A DNA stretch of 64,000 nucleotides, taken from Pandoraea pulmonicola (GTDB lineage: Bacteria; Pseudomonadota; Gammaproteobacteria; Burkholderiales; Burkholderiaceae). This document shows positions 1-8,474 of the stretch, in pieces. The notes under the pieces were generated by a model. The model was not told the origin of the DNA and did no database searches. It saw only the letters and a list, made by a program, of their open reading frames with translations. A program made the position numbers and the translations under genes. Position 1 is the stretch's first letter. Each line of letters begins with the position of its first letter. The stretch spans positions 4,712,001 to 4,776,000 of the forward strand of contig NZ_CP010310.2 of NCBI RefSeq assembly GCF_000815105.2, given 5' to 3'.

Positions 1-671
1 GCGGCGAGGACATTGAAGCGAATGCGCGGCAACATGCCGATGCGCGCCAGCGCGGGGAGCTGAATGACGAGTTGCAGCACGCCGCCGACGATCACGGCGT
101 AGGCCAGCGCGTACACCGGTGTCTCGAGGTGGGGGGCGACCCACAGCGAGGCGACGATCGAGCTGACGTTGAGCAGCACCGGCGCAAACGCGGGCATCGA
201 GAACTGTCGCCAGGTATTGAGCACCCCGGCAGCCAGCGTCGTGATCGAAATCAGGGTGATGTAGGGAAACATCACGCGTGTCATGAAGACGGCGGCGTCG
301 AACGTGCCGTTCTCCCGCGAGAGCCCGGTGGCCACCGCGTAGACCACCGCGGACGCACCGAGCACCCCGGCGACCGTGATCGAGAGCAGCGTCCAGAACA
401 GCACGGTCGTCACGGAATCGACGAGCGTCCTGGTCTCCTCGGGACTGCGCTGGGACTTGAATTCGGCCAGAATCGGAACGAATGCCTGCGAAAACGCCCC
501 TTCTGCGGACAAGCGGCGCAGCAGATTGGGAATCCGGAACGCGACGTTGTAGGCATCGGTCATGGGACCCGCGCCGAACATGCGTGCGATGAGGATTTCA
601 CGGATCAGGCCGGTGATGCGCGAGAGCATCGTGAAACCGCTGACCGTAGCGAGAGCTTTGAGCAAATTCAT
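1..671 (-). CDS. murJ: Lipid II flippase MurJ (MviN), C-terminal part missing at window edge
   Basis: MurJ flips the peptidoglycan precursor lipid II across the inner membrane. The visible 223 residues read leftward from an ATG at 671 and begin [18 protein letters not shown], the usual start of proteobacterial MurJ/MviN. The family's conserved N-terminal features follow: a first membrane helix, [15 protein letters not shown], then an [13 protein letters not shown] loop and [13 protein letters not shown]. Further hydrophobic segments continue to the edge, so only about the first 40 percent of a protein of roughly 515 residues is present. No Shine-Dalgarno sequence precedes the ATG; instead a perfect TATAAT lies 9 bases upstream. 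The gene is divergent from rpsT, a common Burkholderiales arrangement. Identification is confident; the start is supported by the N-terminal match. Confidence 0.93.
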   Translation of the reverse strand, partial: MNLLKALATVSGFTMLSRITGLIREILIARMFGAGPMTDAYNVAFRIPNLLRRLSAEGAFSQAFVPILAEFKSQRSPEETRTLVDSVTTVLFWTLLSITVAGVLGASAVVYAVATGLSRENGTFDAAVFMTRVMFPYITLISITTLAAGVLNTWRQFSMPAFAPVLLNVSSIVASLWVAPHLETPVYALAYAVIVGGVLQLVIQLPALARIGMLPRIRFNVLA

Positions 672-680
672 GTTGCGCGT

Positions 681-686
681 ATTATA
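681..686 (-). promoter_or_regulatory. -10 element of murJ, start-codon proximal
   Basis: A perfect TATAAT on the minus strand ends 9 bases before the murJ ATG, so transcription would begin about 3 bases before, or at, the start codon. No convincing -35 hexamer sits at 16-18 bases. It is one of several such sites in the window. Confidence 0.45.
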
Positions 687-709
687 CGCACAGCCCTGCT
701 GCAAAGAAG

Positions 710-739
710 TTGCAAATTCCGTTGGCCTTCGGCTATAAT
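710..739 (+). promoter_or_regulatory. Predicted sigma-70 promoter of rpsT
   Basis: TTGCAA at 710-715 and a perfect TATAAT at 734-739 are separated by 18 bases, giving a plausible housekeeping promoter about 105 bases upstream of rpsT. The resulting leader is long, as expected for an S20 gene whose translation is autoregulated in E. coli. The regulation is inferred; only the promoter elements are seen. Confidence 0.55.
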
Positions 740-850
740 CGTCGGTTTCGAAGTCAATGGATTGCTTCCTGGCCACCGTGTCTCCCAGGGAGCCGAGCCA
801 AACTGCATAGAAGCCGCATCAGGCGGAGCAATTCAAGGAATTCACCGAAC

Positions 851-1123
851 ATGGCAAATACCGCACAAGCACGCAAGCGCGCGCGTCAAACCGTTAAGAT
901 CAACGCCCACAATTCGGCGCTGCGTTCGCGCCTGCGCACGGCTGTGAAGGCTGTCCGCAAGGCCATCGCCGCCGGCGATCAGGCCGCTGCCAAGGAAGTG
1001 CTGCGCGCCTCGGCCAAGACGATCGACATCATCGCTGACAAGAAGATCGTCCACAAGAACACCGCGGCTCGCCAGAAGAGCCGTCTGTCGGCCGCCATCA
1101 AGGCGATGTCGGCTGCTGCCTAA
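851..1123 (+). CDS. rpsT: 30S ribosomal protein S20
   Basis: S20 is a small, basic protein that binds 16S rRNA in the body of the 30S subunit. The 90-residue product starts [13 protein letters not shown] and has the expected all-helical, Lys/Arg/Ala-rich composition, including [20 protein letters not shown] and a C-terminal [16 protein letters not shown] segment. An upstream in-frame extension exists but is rejected: the family starts at MANT, and AAGGAA at 835-840 lies at a suitable distance from this ATG. A strong promoter lies about 110 bases upstream and a strong intrinsic terminator follows, so it is probably a single-gene transcript. Confidence 0.97.
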   Translation: MANTAQARKRARQTVKINAHNSALRSRLRTAVKAVRKAIAAGDQAAAKEVLRASAKTIDIIADKKIVHKNTAARQKSRLSAAIKAMSAAA

Positions 1124-1184
1124 GACAGCATTCGCTGCGAAGCAGAACAAGTTGCTTGCCGGTTCCGACCTCGGTCGGGACACT

Positions 1185-1211
1185 AAAAAGCCCGCTTACG
1201 CGGGCTTTTTT
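1185..1211 (+). terminator. Intrinsic terminator of rpsT
   Basis: An 8-bp stem AAGCCCGC/GCGGGCTT with a TTAC loop is followed by a run of T, and preceded by a run of A. The flanking A/T tracts make it potentially bidirectional, serving rpsT and the converging DUF3579 gene. Confidence 0.85.
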
Positions 1212-1388
1212 CTTTTCCGGATCCCACCCCAATGCCCGGACGACACAACGCCACAGCGCGCATGGCTCGTCAGCCAAAACAGGAAATCGGAAAACGACGG
1301 AGGAGGGGCGGACGATCGGGAGGAGACGACGGTGAGTCGGGGCCAAAGGCCCGGTACTCACGTCTGGCCGGAGAACGGCCGGGGGGAT

Positions 1389-1703
1389 TTACTTGATATC
1401 GGGGACAATACAGGCTTCGGTCAACTGCAGATCGTTGTCACGGGCAAAGTTCATCACGAAATCGAAAGCCCTCGGCTCAATCTCGCGCAGTCGCTCGTCG
1501 ACCACGACACACTTGACGTCACCCACCATAATCGGGCGCACGTAGGGGGAGTACTGCATGTATGCGTTCGGACCGGTGTTGCTTCGGCCACAGAACGACA
1601 CGGCGCCGCACAGACGTTCCGCCCAGTCGCTCGGCCGGAACTTCTTGCCACCCCGGGTGATGCCCTGGATGAAATACTCGCGCGCGGAAACCTGGTCGGT
1701 CAT
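1389..1703 (-). CDS. DUF3579 domain protein of unknown function
   Basis: A 104-residue soluble protein, MTDQVSAREYFIQGITRGG..., matching the DUF3579 family that is nearly restricted to beta-proteobacteria and often sits beside argF and rpsT. Conserved-looking stretches are GKKFRPSDWAERL, FCGRSNTGPNAYMQYSPYVRP and KCVVVDERLREIEPRAFDFVMNFARDN. There is no signal peptide or membrane segment. The ATG is preceded by an AGGTGA-type ribosome site. It is divergent from argF. I know of no assigned function; conservation next to argF could mean shared regulation or could simply reflect ancestral order. Confidence 0.85.
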   Translation of the reverse strand: MTDQVSAREYFIQGITRGGKKFRPSDWAERLCGAVSFCGRSNTGPNAYMQYSPYVRPIMVGDVKCVVVDERLREIEPRAFDFVMNFARDNDLQLTEACIVPDIK

Positions 1704-2053
1704 ATCGCTAAATCACCTAAAAAAACATCTGGCCGGTCATACGCTGGTAGCGTTGCCGACAGAGACAGTATTATATCTTATATAAGACTCGAACCTGTCC
1801 CCCACCAACGCTGCGGATGTTTTTTTCGGTCTTGCCAGCCCGTTGAGGCTGTGTAGCAGCGGCCTCGATCATACGCTTTTCGTGTGACGACAAAACGATT
1901 TGGTAGACTAGGCGCTGTTCCCCTGACGCCAGCAACCGGTAGAACACCTTCACGAGCCTGACCGGGGGACAGGCCTCAAGGCTTGTTCGTCGTGCCGCGG
2001 GCGGACGAGTTCCCATGGAACTCCCGTCACCCGGCCTCCAGCAGAACATCCAA
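1704..2053. other. Non-coding divergent region between DUF3579 gene and argF
   Basis: This 350-base stretch contains no credible gene. An AT-rich island lies around 1767-1785, unusual in this GC-rich sequence. A minus-strand TATAAT at 1770-1775, 67 bases before the DUF3579 start, is the best promoter candidate, though its -35 is poor. I see no convincing argF promoter or arginine-box-like operator. Confidence 0.4.
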
Positions 2054-2980
2054 ATGACCACCGCCAAACCCATCAAGCATTACCTTCAGTTTTCGGACCT
2101 GACGCTCGACGAGTATGACTACGTGCTCGAGCGCACCCGCATCCTCAAGAAGAAATTCAAGAACTACGAGACCTACCACCCGCTGCACGACCGCACGCTG
2201 GCGATGATCTTCGAGAAGAGCTCGACCCGCACGCGCCTGTCGTTCGAAGCCGGCATTCACCAGTTGGGGGGGCACGCCGTATTCCTCAACACGCGCGACA
2301 CGCAGCTCGGCCGCGGCGAGCCGATCGAAGACGCCGCACAGGTCATCTCGCGCATGACCGACATCATCATGATCCGCACGTTCGGTCAGGAAATCATCGA
2401 GCGCTTCGCGCAACACTCGCGCGTGCCGGTGATCAATGGGCTGACCAACGAATACCATCCGTGCCAGGTGCTGGCGGACATCTTCACCTACTACGAACAC
2501 CGCGGCCCCATCAAGGGCAAGACGGTGACGTGGATCGGCGACGCGAACAACATGTCGTATACGTGGATCCAGGCCGCCGAGATTTTCGGCTTCCAGTTCA
2601 ATATCTCGACGCCGCCGGGCTACCGCCTCGATCAGGCGATGGTGGCCGAATCGAGCCGTCCGTTCGTGCGCGAGTTCGACGATCCGCGCCAAGCGTGTGA
2701 AGGCGCCGATCTCGTGTCGACCGACGTCTGGACCAGCATGGGCTTCGAAGCGGAAAACGAAGCGCGCAAGGCCGCCTTCGCCCAATGGTGCGTGAACGCC
2801 GAGCTCATGCAGCGCGCCAAGTCCGATGCGCTCTTCATGCACTGCCTGCCCGCTCACCGTGGCGAGGAAGTCTCCGCGGACGTGATCGACGGCCCGCAGA
2901 GCGTGGTCTGGGACGAAGCCGAGAACCGCCTGCACGTGCAGAAGGCCCTCATGGAGTTTCTTATGCTCGGCCGCGTGTAA
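2054..2980 (+). CDS. argF: Ornithine carbamoyltransferase
   Basis: Catalyses carbamoyl phosphate + L-ornithine to L-citrulline + phosphate in arginine biosynthesis. The 308-residue product has the carbamoyl-phosphate loop STRTR at residues 57-61, the HPCQ motif at 135-138 that also contacts carbamoyl phosphate, and the ornithine-binding HCLP motif at 263-266. Length matches the family. An in-frame extension to 2015 exists, but the family-like start is MTTAKPIKHYLQFSDL, so I use ATG 2054 even though its ribosome site is weak. It appears monocistronic, with a stem-loop downstream. Confidence 0.96.
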   Translation: MTTAKPIKHYLQFSDLTLDEYDYVLERTRILKKKFKNYETYHPLHDRTLAMIFEKSSTRTRLSFEAGIHQLGGHAVFLNTRDTQLGRGEPIEDAAQVISRMTDIIMIRTFGQEIIERFAQHSRVPVINGLTNEYHPCQVLADIFTYYEHRGPIKGKTVTWIGDANNMSYTWIQAAEIFGFQFNISTPPGYRLDQAMVAESSRPFVREFDDPRQACEGADLVSTDVWTSMGFEAENEARKAAFAQWCVNAELMQRAKSDALFMHCLPAHRGEEVSADVIDGPQSVVWDEAENRLHVQKALMEFLMLGRV

Positions 2981-3008
2981 GCGCTCACCGAAGAACGTCC
3001 AATCCGCC

Positions 3009-3038
3009 AGCCCGGATCGGTGCAACGCCATCCGGGCT
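3009..3038 (+). terminator. Possible terminator of argF
   Basis: A 9-bp perfect inverted repeat AGCCCGGAT/ATCCGGGCT with a 12-base loop lies 28 bases after the argF stop. The following sequence is only weakly T-rich, so termination may be partial or assisted. Confidence 0.45.
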
Positions 3039-3231
3039 TACCTTTGCCCACTGTTTTGCATGCTGCTGTTTGCGCGTTGTTTCGCACGGCGCCCGCCCTC
3101 ACGCCCCAAACGCATCTGCGCCCCACCGCAACAAACGTTCCGCTATCATCGCTGACGCGTTGCCGTCACGCATCGACGCACGCATCATGGCAGCACGCCG
3201 CCGTCCGACACCGCCGCCAGGACATTTCACA

Positions 3232-3272
3232 ATTTGCACCACAACGGGGCAAATCTGTTGTGCAACGCACAA
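3232..3272. promoter_or_regulatory. Two inverted repeats upstream of ppnP
   Basis: ATTTGC-N11-GCAAAT (3232-3254) is followed after 3 bases by TTGTGC-N3-GCACAA (3258-3272). This AT-richer patch lies within the 420-base gap between argF and ppnP, about 130 bases before ppnP. Such symmetry suggests a repressor site, but no regulator is identified. I see nothing else supportable in this gap beyond the argF stem-loop. Confidence 0.3.
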
Positions 3273-3400
3273 ATTCCTGGCGAGTCGACGTTCGAAACGT
3301 GCTAGCATGAATTCACGCCTGCCCCGTCGGGGCGGGCATATCGAGTCTCTAACACAGCTCTTCATCGCGACTTCCATCGCTTTCGACACCGCATTCGGTC

Positions 3401-3724
3401 ATGACGCAAAACGCTACGCAGTTCGACAACGTTTCCGTAATCAAGCGCGCTAACACCTATTTCGACGGCAAGTGCGTCTCGCACACCGTGCTGTTCCCGG
3501 ATGGGACGCGCAAGACGCTGGGTGTGATCTTCCCGGCCACGCTGCAGTTCGGGACCGATGCCCCTGAAATCATGGAAGTCACGGGCGGCCGCTGCCGCAT
3601 TCGCCTGGCCGGCCAGACCGAATGGCAGGAATACGCCACCGGTCAGCAATTCTCCGTGCCCGGTAACAGCAAGTTCGATATCGAGGTCGTCGAGACGCTC
3701 GATTACGTCTGCCACTACGGCTAA
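3401..3724 (+). CDS. ppnP: Pyrimidine/purine nucleoside phosphorylase (YaiE/PpnP)
   Basis: Family members phosphorolyse a broad set of nucleosides to the base plus ribose-1-phosphate. The 107-residue protein is a single small cupin-type barrel, with the family's [44 protein letters not shown] and [12 protein letters not shown]...YVCHYG segments. Length matches the E. coli protein plus a short N-terminal extension. The start lacks a clear ribosome site; a few bases further in would also be possible. It is followed after about 90 bases by the patatin gene, and may share a transcript with it. Confidence 0.9.
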   Translation: MTQNATQFDNVSVIKRANTYFDGKCVSHTVLFPDGTRKTLGVIFPATLQFGTDAPEIMEVTGGRCRIRLAGQTEWQEYATGQQFSVPGNSKFDIEVVETLDYVCHYG

Positions 3725-3817
3725 CCGACGGCCAGCATCGCAGCCGCGCGAGCATGATCGACGTCTCGCGCGTTGCCCTCTCGGCCGGTTCAGCGCGGCC
3801 CGGCGCCGCTACTCACT

Positions 3818-5296
3818 ATGTCGCGTCTGCCCCCCGAATCCGCCGACGATGCCGCCGGCGAACTGCCCTCCTCGGCGCCGGCATCGGCGCGCGATCCGTC
3901 CACGAGCACCACCCGCACGGCCCGCGCTAGCCGCGCCCGCCGCACTATCGGCGCTGCCGAGCCTCCCGACACTTCGCCGACACCGTCAAACGGCACGAAC
4001 ACCGATCTCGAGCCGAGCGACGTCCCCTTGCTGCCACCAGACGGCCGCACCCGCTCCGGCAAGGCGCCGGCGACGCGCGCCCGCAAGCCTCCATCGACGG
4101 CGAAGCGCAAAGACAGTCACGCCGACGCCAAGGGCGACCTCGACACGCCTGCCGGGACCGGCAACGGCTCACGGACTTCGGGCACGCCCACCCAATCCTC
4201 GAAACCTTTGCGCAGCCGGCGCGGCAATGCCAAGCACAAGGGTATCGATCTGGGATTGCAGGGCGGCGGCGCGCACGGCGCCTATGCGTGGGGCGTGCTG
4301 GACAAACTGCTGGAGGACGGACGCCTCGAGTTCGAAGGCATCAGCGGCGCGTCGGCGGGCACGATGAACGCCGTGGTCCTCGCGCATGGCCTGCTCGAAC
4401 GCCCGGGAGTGGACCCACGCGAGAAGGCCCGCGAGGCACTGCACAGCTTCTGGCTCGGGGTATCGCAGGCAGGCTCGTCGGCAACGGCGTGGGCGCAAAC
4501 CGTCTTCAGCTGGCTCAATGGCCGACCGACCGAGTATCCCGTGTGGCACGACTGGATGCAGAGCATGCAGCAATGGATGATGCCGTTCTCGCAGCCCACG
4601 ACCGAGATCAATCCGCTGCGTACCGTGCTCGAAGCGCAGGTCGATTTCGAACGACTTCGCGAGAGTACGGCGACCCATCTGTTCGTGTCCGCGACCAACA
4701 TCCGCACCGGCAACATCCGCATCTTCCGCACGCCGGAAATCACGCTCGACGTGGCGATGGCATCGGCGTGTCTGCCGTGGTTGTTCAAACCGGTGAAGAT
4801 CGAAGAAGACTATTACTGGGACGGCGGCTATCTGGGCAACCCCGCGCTCTACCCGTTCTATTACGAGACGGTCACGAGCGACATCCTGATCGTCCACATC
4901 AATCCGATCGAGCGCAAGGAGAAGCCGGTATTGCCGGGGCAGATCATGAATCGCGTGAACGAGATCACGTTCAACGCTTCGCTGCAACGCGAGTTCCGCG
5001 CCATCTCCTTCGTCCACAAGCTCATCGACGAAGGCTGGTTGAAGCCGGAATTCCGCAAGCGTCTGAAGTACCCGCTGATCCACTCGATCCGCGCCGACAA
5101 GGAACTCTACGATCTGTCCTCGTCGACGAAATTCGTGACCGACTGGCACTTCCTCACCACGCTGCGCGACCGTGGCCGCGAAGCCGCGAGCCGCTGGCTC
5201 GACGCGCACTATGGCGACGTCGGCGTGCGCTCGTCGGTCGATCTGCGACGCGACTACTTGCAGCGCCTGCCCGACGCGACGGCGATCAAGGCCTGA
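3818..5296 (+). CDS. Patatin-like phospholipase with a disordered N-terminal region
   Basis: Probable lipid acyl hydrolase with a Ser-Asp dyad. Visible motifs are the oxyanion loop GGGAHG at residues 149-154, the nucleophile elbow GASAG with Ser179, and DGG with Asp335. Residues 1-145 are low-complexity, rich in Pro/Ala/Ser/Thr/Arg, without a signal peptide or clear membrane segment, so the catalytic domain probably acts in the cytoplasm or at the inner membrane. The ATG at 3818 is chosen; a TTG at 3773 would add 15 residues. Neither has a good ribosome site. The substrate is unknown; homologues are annotated as phospholipases or as esterases of the RssA type. It converges on murB. Confidence 0.85.
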   Translation: MSRLPPESADDAAGELPSSAPASARDPSTSTTRTARASRARRTIGAAEPPDTSPTPSNGTNTDLEPSDVPLLPPDGRTRSGKAPATRARKPPSTAKRKDSHADAKGDLDTPAGTGNGSRTSGTPTQSSKPLRSRRGNAKHKGIDLGLQGGGAHGAYAWGVLDKLLEDGRLEFEGISGASAGTMNAVVLAHGLLERPGVDPREKAREALHSFWLGVSQAGSSATAWAQTVFSWLNGRPTEYPVWHDWMQSMQQWMMPFSQPTTEINPLRTVLEAQVDFERLRESTATHLFVSATNIRTGNIRIFRTPEITLDVAMASACLPWLFKPVKIEEDYYWDGGYLGNPALYPFYYETVTSDILIVHINPIERKEKPVLPGQIMNRVNEITFNASLQREFRAISFVHKLIDEGWLKPEFRKRLKYPLIHSIRADKELYDLSSSTKFVTDWHFLTTLRDRGREAASRWLDAHYGDVGVRSSVDLRRDYLQRLPDATAIKA

Positions 5297-5329
5297 GCCA
5301 TCCGGCGTCGGACGGCGGCGGCACGGCCG

Positions 5330-6346
5330 TCAAAGCACGAGCGGTTCGGGTTCGAGCGTGATGCCGAAGCGCGCCTGCACACTGGCCTGCACGGCGCGCG
5401 CGAGCGCGACGATATCGGCGCCGCTCGCGCCGCCGCGATTGACGAGCACCAGCGCCTGACGTTCATGCACGCCCGCCCGGCCGAGCGACTTGCCGCGCCA
5501 GCCGCACTGGTCGATGAGCCAGCCGGCGGCCACCTTCGAGGTGCCGTCGGGTTGTGCATAGCCCACCGCTTGCGGGAAACGCTCGCGCAGCGCGGCGAAC
5601 GTCGCCGCATCGACCACGGGGTTCTTGAAGAAGCTGCCCGCATTGCCGAGCTCCATCGGATCGGGCAGTTTGCGACGGCGAATGCCTGCGACCGCATCGA
5701 ATAGCTGACGGGCGTCGGGGGTCTCGATACCGGCGTCGGCGAGCGTGCGAGACACGTCGGCATAGCCTGTGACGGCCTGCCACGGTTGCGGCAGGCGCAG
5801 CGTCACCGCCACGACGATGTAGCGGCCCGGCTCGCGTTTGAACAACGAGTCGCGGTAGCCGAACGCGCACGCCTCGCGCGTGAGCCTAACGAACTGGCCG
5901 GTCGCCGTATCGAGTGCGCGCAGCTCGGCGAAGCGCTCGGCCAGTTCGAGCCCGTAGGCGCCGATGTTCTGGATGGGCGCCGCGCCCAGCGTGCCGGGAA
6001 TCAGCGCGAGGTTTTCGAGGCCGGGGCAGTCTTGCGAGAGCGTCCAGTCGACGAAGTCGTGCCAGACTTCGCCCGCGCCACCGCGCACGTATCGCGCATG
6101 CGCGTCGTCGGCGAGACGTTCGCGGCCGCGAATCGCCATGCGCAGCACCACGCCGTCGAAGTCGCGCGTGAGCACCACGTTGCTGCCGCCGCCGAGGACG
6201 AGCCGGGGCAAGCCACTCAGCTCGGGCGTGGCGAGGGCCTCCAGCAGCGCCGCCTCGCTGTCGATCGTCACGAGATAGCGGGCGGTGGCGGGCAGGCCGA
6301 AGGTGTTGAATTCGCGCAGACTGGCGTCGCGTTGCAACTGGAGCAT
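5330..6346 (-). CDS. murB: UDP-N-acetylenolpyruvoylglucosamine reductase
   Basis: MurB reduces UDP-GlcNAc-enolpyruvate to UDP-MurNAc with NADPH and FAD, the second committed step of peptidoglycan synthesis. The 338-residue product has the FAD-binding LGGGSN at 51-56, NIGAYG near 127, the type I YRDS loop at 164-167 that marks the E. coli-like class, and [10 protein letters not shown] at 234-243 carrying the catalytic Ser238. The C-terminal LIDQCGWRG...[11 protein letters not shown] segment is also typical. ATG 6346 is preferred over a GTG at 6355. The gene converges on the patatin gene, with only 33 bases between stops, and is divergent from yajQ. Confidence 0.95.
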   Translation of the reverse strand: MLQLQRDASLREFNTFGLPATARYLVTIDSEAALLEALATPELSGLPRLVLGGGSNVVLTRDFDGVVLRMAIRGRERLADDAHARYVRGGAGEVWHDFVDWTLSQDCPGLENLALIPGTLGAAPIQNIGAYGLELAERFAELRALDTATGQFVRLTREACAFGYRDSLFKREPGRYIVVAVTLRLPQPWQAVTGYADVSRTLADAGIETPDARQLFDAVAGIRRRKLPDPMELGNAGSFFKNPVVDAATFAALRERFPQAVGYAQPDGTSKVAAGWLIDQCGWRGKSLGRAGVHERQALVLVNRGGASGADIVALARAVQASVQARFGITLEPEPLVL

Positions 6347-6587
6347 GAGGTACACAGAGACCGGTGGGCGCGGCCGCTCCGGCCATCGTCAGATGGGGGA
6401 CGCGGAACCGACGGCTGAATTACAATGTCGGGCGAAAGCACTTGCGTACGAGTTCACGCACGAATTTGCGCATTATACCGGCGCCGTCCCCGCCGTTCGG
6501 AATGCCGAACGGGCCCATGACGCGCGCCGGCCCTGCCGCCGCGCACGGCAGCCATTTCACGAACCCTTTGTATTTCAGGAGAACCAG

Positions 6588-7073
6588 ATGCCATCGTTTG
6601 ACGTGGTTAGCGAAGCCAACATGGTAGAGGTCAAGAACGCCGTCGAGCAGGCCAACAAGGAAATCTCGACGCGATTCGACTTCAAGGGATCGGACTCGCG
6701 CGTCGAGCACAAGGAGCAGGAGCTGACGCTGTTCGCGGACGACAACTTCAAGCTCGATCAGGTCACGCAGGTGCTCGTCAGCAAGATGGCCAAGCGCAAC
6801 GTGGACGTGCGCTTCCTCGACTACGGCAAGATCGAGAAGATCAGCGGCGACAAGGTCAAGCAGGTGGTCAAGGTCAAGAAGGGCGTCGAAGGCGATCTGG
6901 CCAAGAAGATCGTGCGTCTGATCAAGGACAGCAAGATGAAGGTGCAGGCGAGCATTCAGGGCGACAGCGTGCGCATCTCGGGCGCCAAGCGCGACGATCT
7001 GCAAAGCGCCATCGCGCTGCTGCGCAAGGACGTGACCGACACGCCGCTCGACTTCAACAACTTCCGCGACTGA
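6588..7073 (+). CDS. YajQ-family nucleotide-binding protein
   Basis: The 161-residue product [19 protein letters not shown]... is a full-length YajQ/UPF0234 protein. The family has two ferredoxin-like domains; members bind nucleic acids or GTP, and the Xanthomonas homologue is a cyclic-di-GMP effector. Typical segments are [11 protein letters not shown], the [14 protein letters not shown] strand, VKGV-like [32 protein letters not shown] and a terminal DFNNFRD. The start is fixed by an AGGAG at 6577-6581 six bases before the ATG; a much longer upstream reading frame is ignored. It ends at a strong shared terminator with plsY. Role in this organism is not inferable from neighbours. Confidence 0.92.
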   Translation: MPSFDVVSEANMVEVKNAVEQANKEISTRFDFKGSDSRVEHKEQELTLFADDNFKLDQVTQVLVSKMAKRNVDVRFLDYGKIEKISGDKVKQVVKVKKGVEGDLAKKIVRLIKDSKMKVQASIQGDSVRISGAKRDDLQSAIALLRKDVTDTPLDFNNFRD

Positions 7074-7110
7074 GCGGCGTGCATCCCGCTGCCGCACTCG
7101 GCAGGCACAA

Positions 7111-7138
7111 AAAAACCCGCAGCGACTGCGGGTTTTTT
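7111..7138. terminator. Bidirectional terminator between yajQ and plsY
   Basis: A 12-bp perfect stem AAAAACCCGCAG/CTGCGGGTTTTT with a three-base loop is flanked by A and T runs on the two sides, so it can terminate both converging genes. Confidence 0.9.
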
Positions 7139-7156
7139 CATGGCTCGGCACCGGCG

Positions 7157-7759
7157 TCACTTCTTCTGGCCGATGCGGCTCTCCTTGCCGGCGATCAGCT
7201 TGCCGATGTTCGAACGGTGCCGGTAGACGAGCAGGACCGCCATCACGATCACCGCCGGCGCGTACGGTCCGAAACCGAACATGAACACGTAGTACAGCGG
7301 GGCGAACACGGCGGCCACCAGCGCCGCCAGCGACGAGTAGCGGAAGAAGACGGCGATGATCAGCCACGTGGCGATGACGGCCACGCCGAGGATCGGATCG
7401 ATGGCGAGCATGACGCCGGCAGCCGTTGCCACGCCCTTGCCGCCCGCGAAGCGCAGGAACACCGGGTACAGGTGGCCGACGAATACGGCCAGCGCCACGG
7501 CAGCCAGTCCGAAGTCGCCCACGCCCCAGGCGTCGGCGAAGCGTTCGGCGAGATAGACGGCGAACCAGCCCTTGAAGGCGTCGCCGACGAGCGTGAGCAC
7601 GGCCGCCTTCTTGTTGCCCGAGCGCAGCACGTTCGTGGCGCCGGGGTTGCCCGAGCCATAGCTGCGCGGGTCGGCAAGCCCCATGGTGCGGCTGACGATC
7701 ACCGCAAACGGCACCGAGCCGATCAGATACGCGAGAACGATAAAAACCAGTGTGGCCAT
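7157..7759 (-). CDS. plsY: Glycerol-3-phosphate acyltransferase PlsY
   Basis: PlsY transfers an acyl group from acyl-phosphate to sn-glycerol-3-phosphate, making lysophosphatidic acid in the inner membrane. The 200-residue protein has five or so hydrophobic helices and all three family motifs: [11 protein letters not shown] (about residues 33-43), [18 protein letters not shown] and a C-terminal [15 protein letters not shown]. Length matches the family. It lies downstream of ebsC on the same strand with a 126-base gap, so co-transcription is possible but not shown. It is the usual first acylation enzyme of bacterial phospholipid synthesis, partnered by PlsX, which is not in this window. Confidence 0.95.
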   Translation of the reverse strand: MATLVFIVLAYLIGSVPFAVIVSRTMGLADPRSYGSGNPGATNVLRSGNKKAAVLTLVGDAFKGWFAVYLAERFADAWGVGDFGLAAVALAVFVGHLYPVFLRFAGGKGVATAAGVMLAIDPILGVAVIATWLIIAVFFRYSSLAALVAAVFAPLYYVFMFGFGPYAPAVIVMAVLLVYRHRSNIGKLIAGKESRIGQKK

Positions 7760-7885
7760 GAACTTCGTGCGTGATGAGTTTTTGTGATGGGCGCCATTCT
7801 ACTTGAGCCGCCCCGCCACCCCATTCTGGCAAACACGGGGTTGCGTTGCGTCGCCATCGCGCTGACGGATGGCAACGCCGACGCC

Positions 7886-8377
7886 TCATTCGTCCAGCGC
7901 GCAGGCCACCGGTTTGGCCGCCAGCGTATTGAGCAGCACTTGCGGCGCGATGCCGATGAGATAGCCGCGGCGGCCGCCGTTGATATAGATCTGCGGCAAG
8001 TCGAGAATCGACGACTCGACGTAGACCGCCATGGCCTTCTTCGTGCCGAACGGCGACGTGCCGCCGACCATGTAGCCCGAATGCCGTTGTGCGACGTCGG
8101 GCTTGCAGGGTTCCACGCGCTTGGCGCCGATCTGGCGCGCGAGATTCTTCGTGGAGACAGTGCGGTCACCGTGCATGAGCACGATCAACGGGCGCGCCTT
8201 TTCGTCCTCCATGACCAGCGTCTTGACGACGCAATGCTCGTCCACGCCCAACTGGCGTGCCGATTCGCCCGTCCCGCCATGGTCGACGTACTCGTAGACG
8301 TGTTCCGTGAAGGCCACTTTCTTTTGCTTCAGAAACTGCGTGGCCGGCGTTTCCGAGACGTGTTTGGTCTTGCTCAT
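7886..8377 (-). CDS. ybaK: Cys-tRNA(Pro)/Cys-tRNA(Cys) deacylase (YbaK/EbsC)
   Basis: YbaK clears cysteine mischarged onto tRNA-Pro by prolyl-tRNA synthetase. The 163-residue product is a single YbaK/ProX editing domain: ETPATQFLKQKKV at the N-terminus, VVKTLVMEDE carrying the invariant lysine, KRVEPCKPDVAQRHSGYMVGGTSPFGTKKAM and a C-terminal INGGRRGYLIGIAPQVLLN strand pair. Length and motifs fit the Haemophilus and E. coli proteins. The start lacks a Shine-Dalgarno sequence but has TACAAT 8 bases upstream. It is divergent from the acyl-CoA ligase gene. Confidence 0.92.
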   Translation of the reverse strand: MSKTKHVSETPATQFLKQKKVAFTEHVYEYVDHGGTGESARQLGVDEHCVVKTLVMEDEKARPLIVLMHGDRTVSTKNLARQIGAKRVEPCKPDVAQRHSGYMVGGTSPFGTKKAMAVYVESSILDLPQIYINGGRRGYLIGIAPQVLLNTLAAKPVACALDE

Positions 8378-8385
8378 GGGCGCCT

Positions 8386-8391
8386 ATTGTA
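8386..8391 (-). promoter_or_regulatory. -10 element of ybaK, start-codon proximal
   Basis: Minus-strand TACAAT (5 of 6 to consensus) ends 8 bases before the ybaK ATG, predicting a leaderless or near-leaderless transcript. No clear -35 is visible. Confidence 0.4.
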
Positions 8392-8462
8392 ATGAAATGG
8401 GTAGCCTCGCGCCGTCCCGGCATGTTTTCCACTTCCCCCTCTCTCGTCCCCCTCACCCGCAT

Positions 8463-8468
8463 TACAAT
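8463..8468 (+). promoter_or_regulatory. -10 element of the acyl-CoA ligase gene, start-codon proximal
   Basis: TACAAT lies 6 bases before the ATG at 8475, with no Shine-Dalgarno sequence. It faces the similar ybaK element across about 70 bases. Confidence 0.4.
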
Positions 8469-8474
8469 GCGGCC

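Noticed and set aside
72-947. Long open frames opposite murJ and many similar Arg/Ala/Pro-rich frames opposite other genes
   Set aside because: They are antisense or out-of-frame shadows of clear genes in GC-rich DNA, with low-complexity composition and no recognisable domains.
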